A stretch of DNA of 6,805 nt. It comes from Verrucomicrobiota bacterium. Lineage in GTDB: Bacteria; Verrucomicrobiota; Verrucomicrobiia; Chthoniobacterales; Terrimicrobiaceae. Each line of letters opens with the position of its first letter. Position 1 is the stretch's first letter. The translations under genes and the position numbers were made by a program. The stretch spans positions 1 through 6,805 of the forward strand of contig JAPLTI010000243.1 of assembly GCA_026398285.1 (NCBI GenBank), in the 5' to 3' direction. Shown here piece after piece: positions 5,396-6,805 of the stretch. The notes beneath the pieces were generated by a model, which made no database searches, was not told the origin of the DNA, and saw only the letters and a program-made list of their open reading frames with translations.

Positions 5396-6761
5396 TTAGC
5401 TTTTGAATATTTTTTGGCGAAGTTTGTTTTGGGTTTCGAGGAGATTTGTGTAGTCGAATGTGGTGCGGGGCTCGAGGCGGGAGCCTTGGGCGATTGGGGC
5501 GCAGCGGTCGGAGAGTTTTTCGAGGGATTCGTTGGGGGTGGCTGCGGCGAGAGCTTGGATGGCGGCGCCGAGGGCGGCTCCTTCGGCGCTTTGCATGGTG
5601 ACGACGGGATAGCCGAAGATGTCGGCGAGAATTTGGCGCCAGGCGGGGCTTTTGCTTCCGCCGCCGGTGAGGCGGATTTCGGAGGGTTTGAGTCCGAGGG
5701 ATTCCATGCGGCGGAGGCCGTAGGCCATACCGAGTGTGACGCCTTCCATCGCAGCGCGTGCCATGTGGGCGGGGGTGAGATTCGAGGTGTTCATGCCGTG
5801 CAGGACGCCACAGCCCTCGGGGAGATTCGGCGTGCGCTCGCCTTGGAGGTAGGGCAGGAAGATCAGGCCGTCAGCGCCGGCGGGGACATCGGAGATTTCC
5901 TTGTTCATGCGGTCGTGATCCCAGCCGAAGAGGTTGCGGAAGGCCTCTGTGGCGACGGTCACATTCATGGTGCAGAGGAGCGGCATCCAGTGGTCGGCGC
6001 TATCGCAGAATGCGGCTATCTCGCCTTGGGGGTCGATGACAGGCTGAGGAGCGCAGGCGAAAATCGTGCCGCTTGTGCCGAGGCTGGCTGTGACTGTGCC
6101 GGGGCGGATGTTTCCCGTGCCGATGGCGGCCATCATGTTATCCCCTCCTCCAGCGCTGATGATGACATCCGGCGAGAGGCCCCATGCGGTGGCGGGTGCG
6201 GACATCGAGGAGGGCGGTGCCGGAGGCGTCGCCGAACTCCATGCGCAGTGTGCCGGTGAGTCGGAGGTTCAGGAAATCATGCGGCAAGGCGACATGGGCG
6301 AGCTTGGCGAAATTCGCAGGCTCGTTTTGCTTCAGCCAAAGAATTTTCGGCGCGGTGAAGCCGGGCAGGATGTCGTTTCCCGCGAGGGCGATTGTTTTGT
6401 CGCGTCCCCCGAGCTTGGCGCGGATTTCATCGCACTGGGCGGTGGTGGAGGTGTCGCACCAGAGCTTGGCGGGGCGTATTACCTGATGATTGGCATCGAG
6501 CGGCACGAAGCCGTGTTGCTGACCGGAAACGCCGATGCCGGCAACCTCGGCTTTGCGAGGGCCGAGATCGGTGAGGACTTTTTGCACGGTCTCCTCAAGG
6601 GCATCCCACCAGATGGCGGGATCCTGCTCGAGATGACCAGCGGGCAGTCCCTCCACCAGGCCGTAGGCTTTGCTGGCGGAGGTGATGACTTTTCCGGAAT
6701 CGCCGTCGAGGGCGACGGTTTTCAGACTCTGCGTGCCGCAGTCGATGCCGAGAGTGATCAC
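5396..6761 (-). pseudogene. xylB: Xylulokinase, broken by an internal deletion and frameshift
   Basis: Xylulokinase (FGGY carbohydrate kinase) phosphorylates D-xylulose with ATP after xylose isomerase. The gene starts at GTG (6761-6759) with the FGGY N-terminal domain: the ATP phosphate loop LGIDCGTQSLK (Asp7), SGQQHG at 79-84, LWCDTST, PGFTAPKILW at 133-142, LPHDFLNLRLTG and GDASGTALLDVRTR ending at residue 190 (about 6192). That frame then reads 17 unrelated residues to a stop at 6138. The C-terminal domain continues in another frame from about 6190, with AWGLSPDVIISAGGGDN (catalytic Asp in GGGDN at 6140-6142), ATP-site SLGTSGTIF, YLQGERTPN and LTGGGSKSPAWRQILADI, to TAA at 5396-5398. Compared with E. 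coli XylB, about 36-40 residues between DVRTR and AWGL are missing, so this is a deletion near 6185-6195 of roughly 110 bp, not one miscalled base. An ATG at 6205 could express the C-terminal half alone. Both halves look otherwise well conserved, suggesting a recent break. Confidence 0.88.
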
Positions 6762-6805
6762 AGGAGTTCGTTCAGGATGTTTTCGAGGTATTCCTGTCCA
6801 CCGCT
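6758..6805 (-). CDS. xylA: Xylose isomerase, C-terminal end only
   Basis: The minus strand from the window edge reads 15 codons, SGGQEYLENILNELL, then TGA at 6760-6758. This resembles the C-terminus of xylose isomerases, which often ends in SG(K/R)QE followed by a helical LEN-type tail. Xylose isomerase interconverts D-xylose and D-xylulose in the cytosol. Its stop overlaps the xylB GTG start as GTGA, a four-base overlap typical of translationally coupled genes, so xylA and xylB form an operon read leftwards. Only the tail is seen; the call rests on that tail and on the adjacent xylB. Confidence 0.7.
   Translation of the reverse strand, partial: SGGQEYLENILNELL

Noticed and set aside
5414..6259. 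A 281-codon open frame on the plus strand, longer than either xylB half
   Set aside because: It lies entirely antisense to xylB, its translation is low-complexity (Gly, Ala, Glu rich) and resembles no family; the minus strand has clear FGGY kinase motifs.
1..6805. CRISPR array, insertion sequence or integrase
   Set aside because: I saw no regularly spaced repeats, no transposase or integrase motifs, and no terminal inverted repeats in the window.

Overview
This 6.8-kb window is ordinary, fairly GC-rich bacterial chromosome with a more AT-rich accessory patch (about 3240-5340) inserted beside a tRNA gene. Start codons of the real genes mostly lack a convincing Shine-Dalgarno sequence, and two candidate promoters lie so close to the start codon that the mRNAs would be nearly leaderless. 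This habit and the gene content suggest a Verrucomicrobiota- or Planctomycetota-like bacterium. That is an impression, since no marker gene is present.

Left part (1-3090), backbone genes. A glycosyltransferase-like gene runs leftwards out of the window (1-834). Divergent from it is a lipoprotein of the branched-chain amino-acid-type ABC solute-binding family (940-2118). It converges on a glyoxalase I-like gene (2140-2520, minus), which is divergent from a YacP/Rae1-like NYN-domain nuclease gene (2656-3090). A complete tRNA-Asp(GTC) follows at 3153-3226 with its own candidate promoter.

Middle part (3227-5395), accessory patch. About 420 bases with no convincing gene lead into the C-terminal half of a DUF932 (phage/plasmid-associated) protein whose 5' half is missing. 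Next is a complete type II toxin-antitoxin operon of the Xre/MbcA/ParS-RES family: antitoxin 4236-4766 and toxin 4766-5221, overlapping by one base. A roughly 66-69-bp repeat with two tandem stem-loops, the second terminator-like, lies directly after the DUF932 remnant (4101-4166) and again after the RES toxin (5256-5324), so the TA operon is bracketed by two copies. tRNA, broken phage/plasmid gene and TA module together look like a decayed integration hot spot.

Right part (5396-6805), xylose catabolism on the minus strand. The last 15 codons of a xylose isomerase (xylA) overlap by four bases (GTGA) the GTG start of a xylulokinase (xylB). The xylB gene is broken: its N-terminal and C-terminal domains are in different frames, and the approximately 36-40 residues that normally join them are absent. 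This fits an internal deletion of roughly 110 bp that is not a multiple of three, so xylose use through this operon is probably impaired unless another kinase exists.

I see no clearly new biological system. The points most worth a second look are the split xylB, the repeat bracketing the toxin-antitoxin operon, and the near-leaderless antitoxin promoter with a 22-bp-phased direct repeat.
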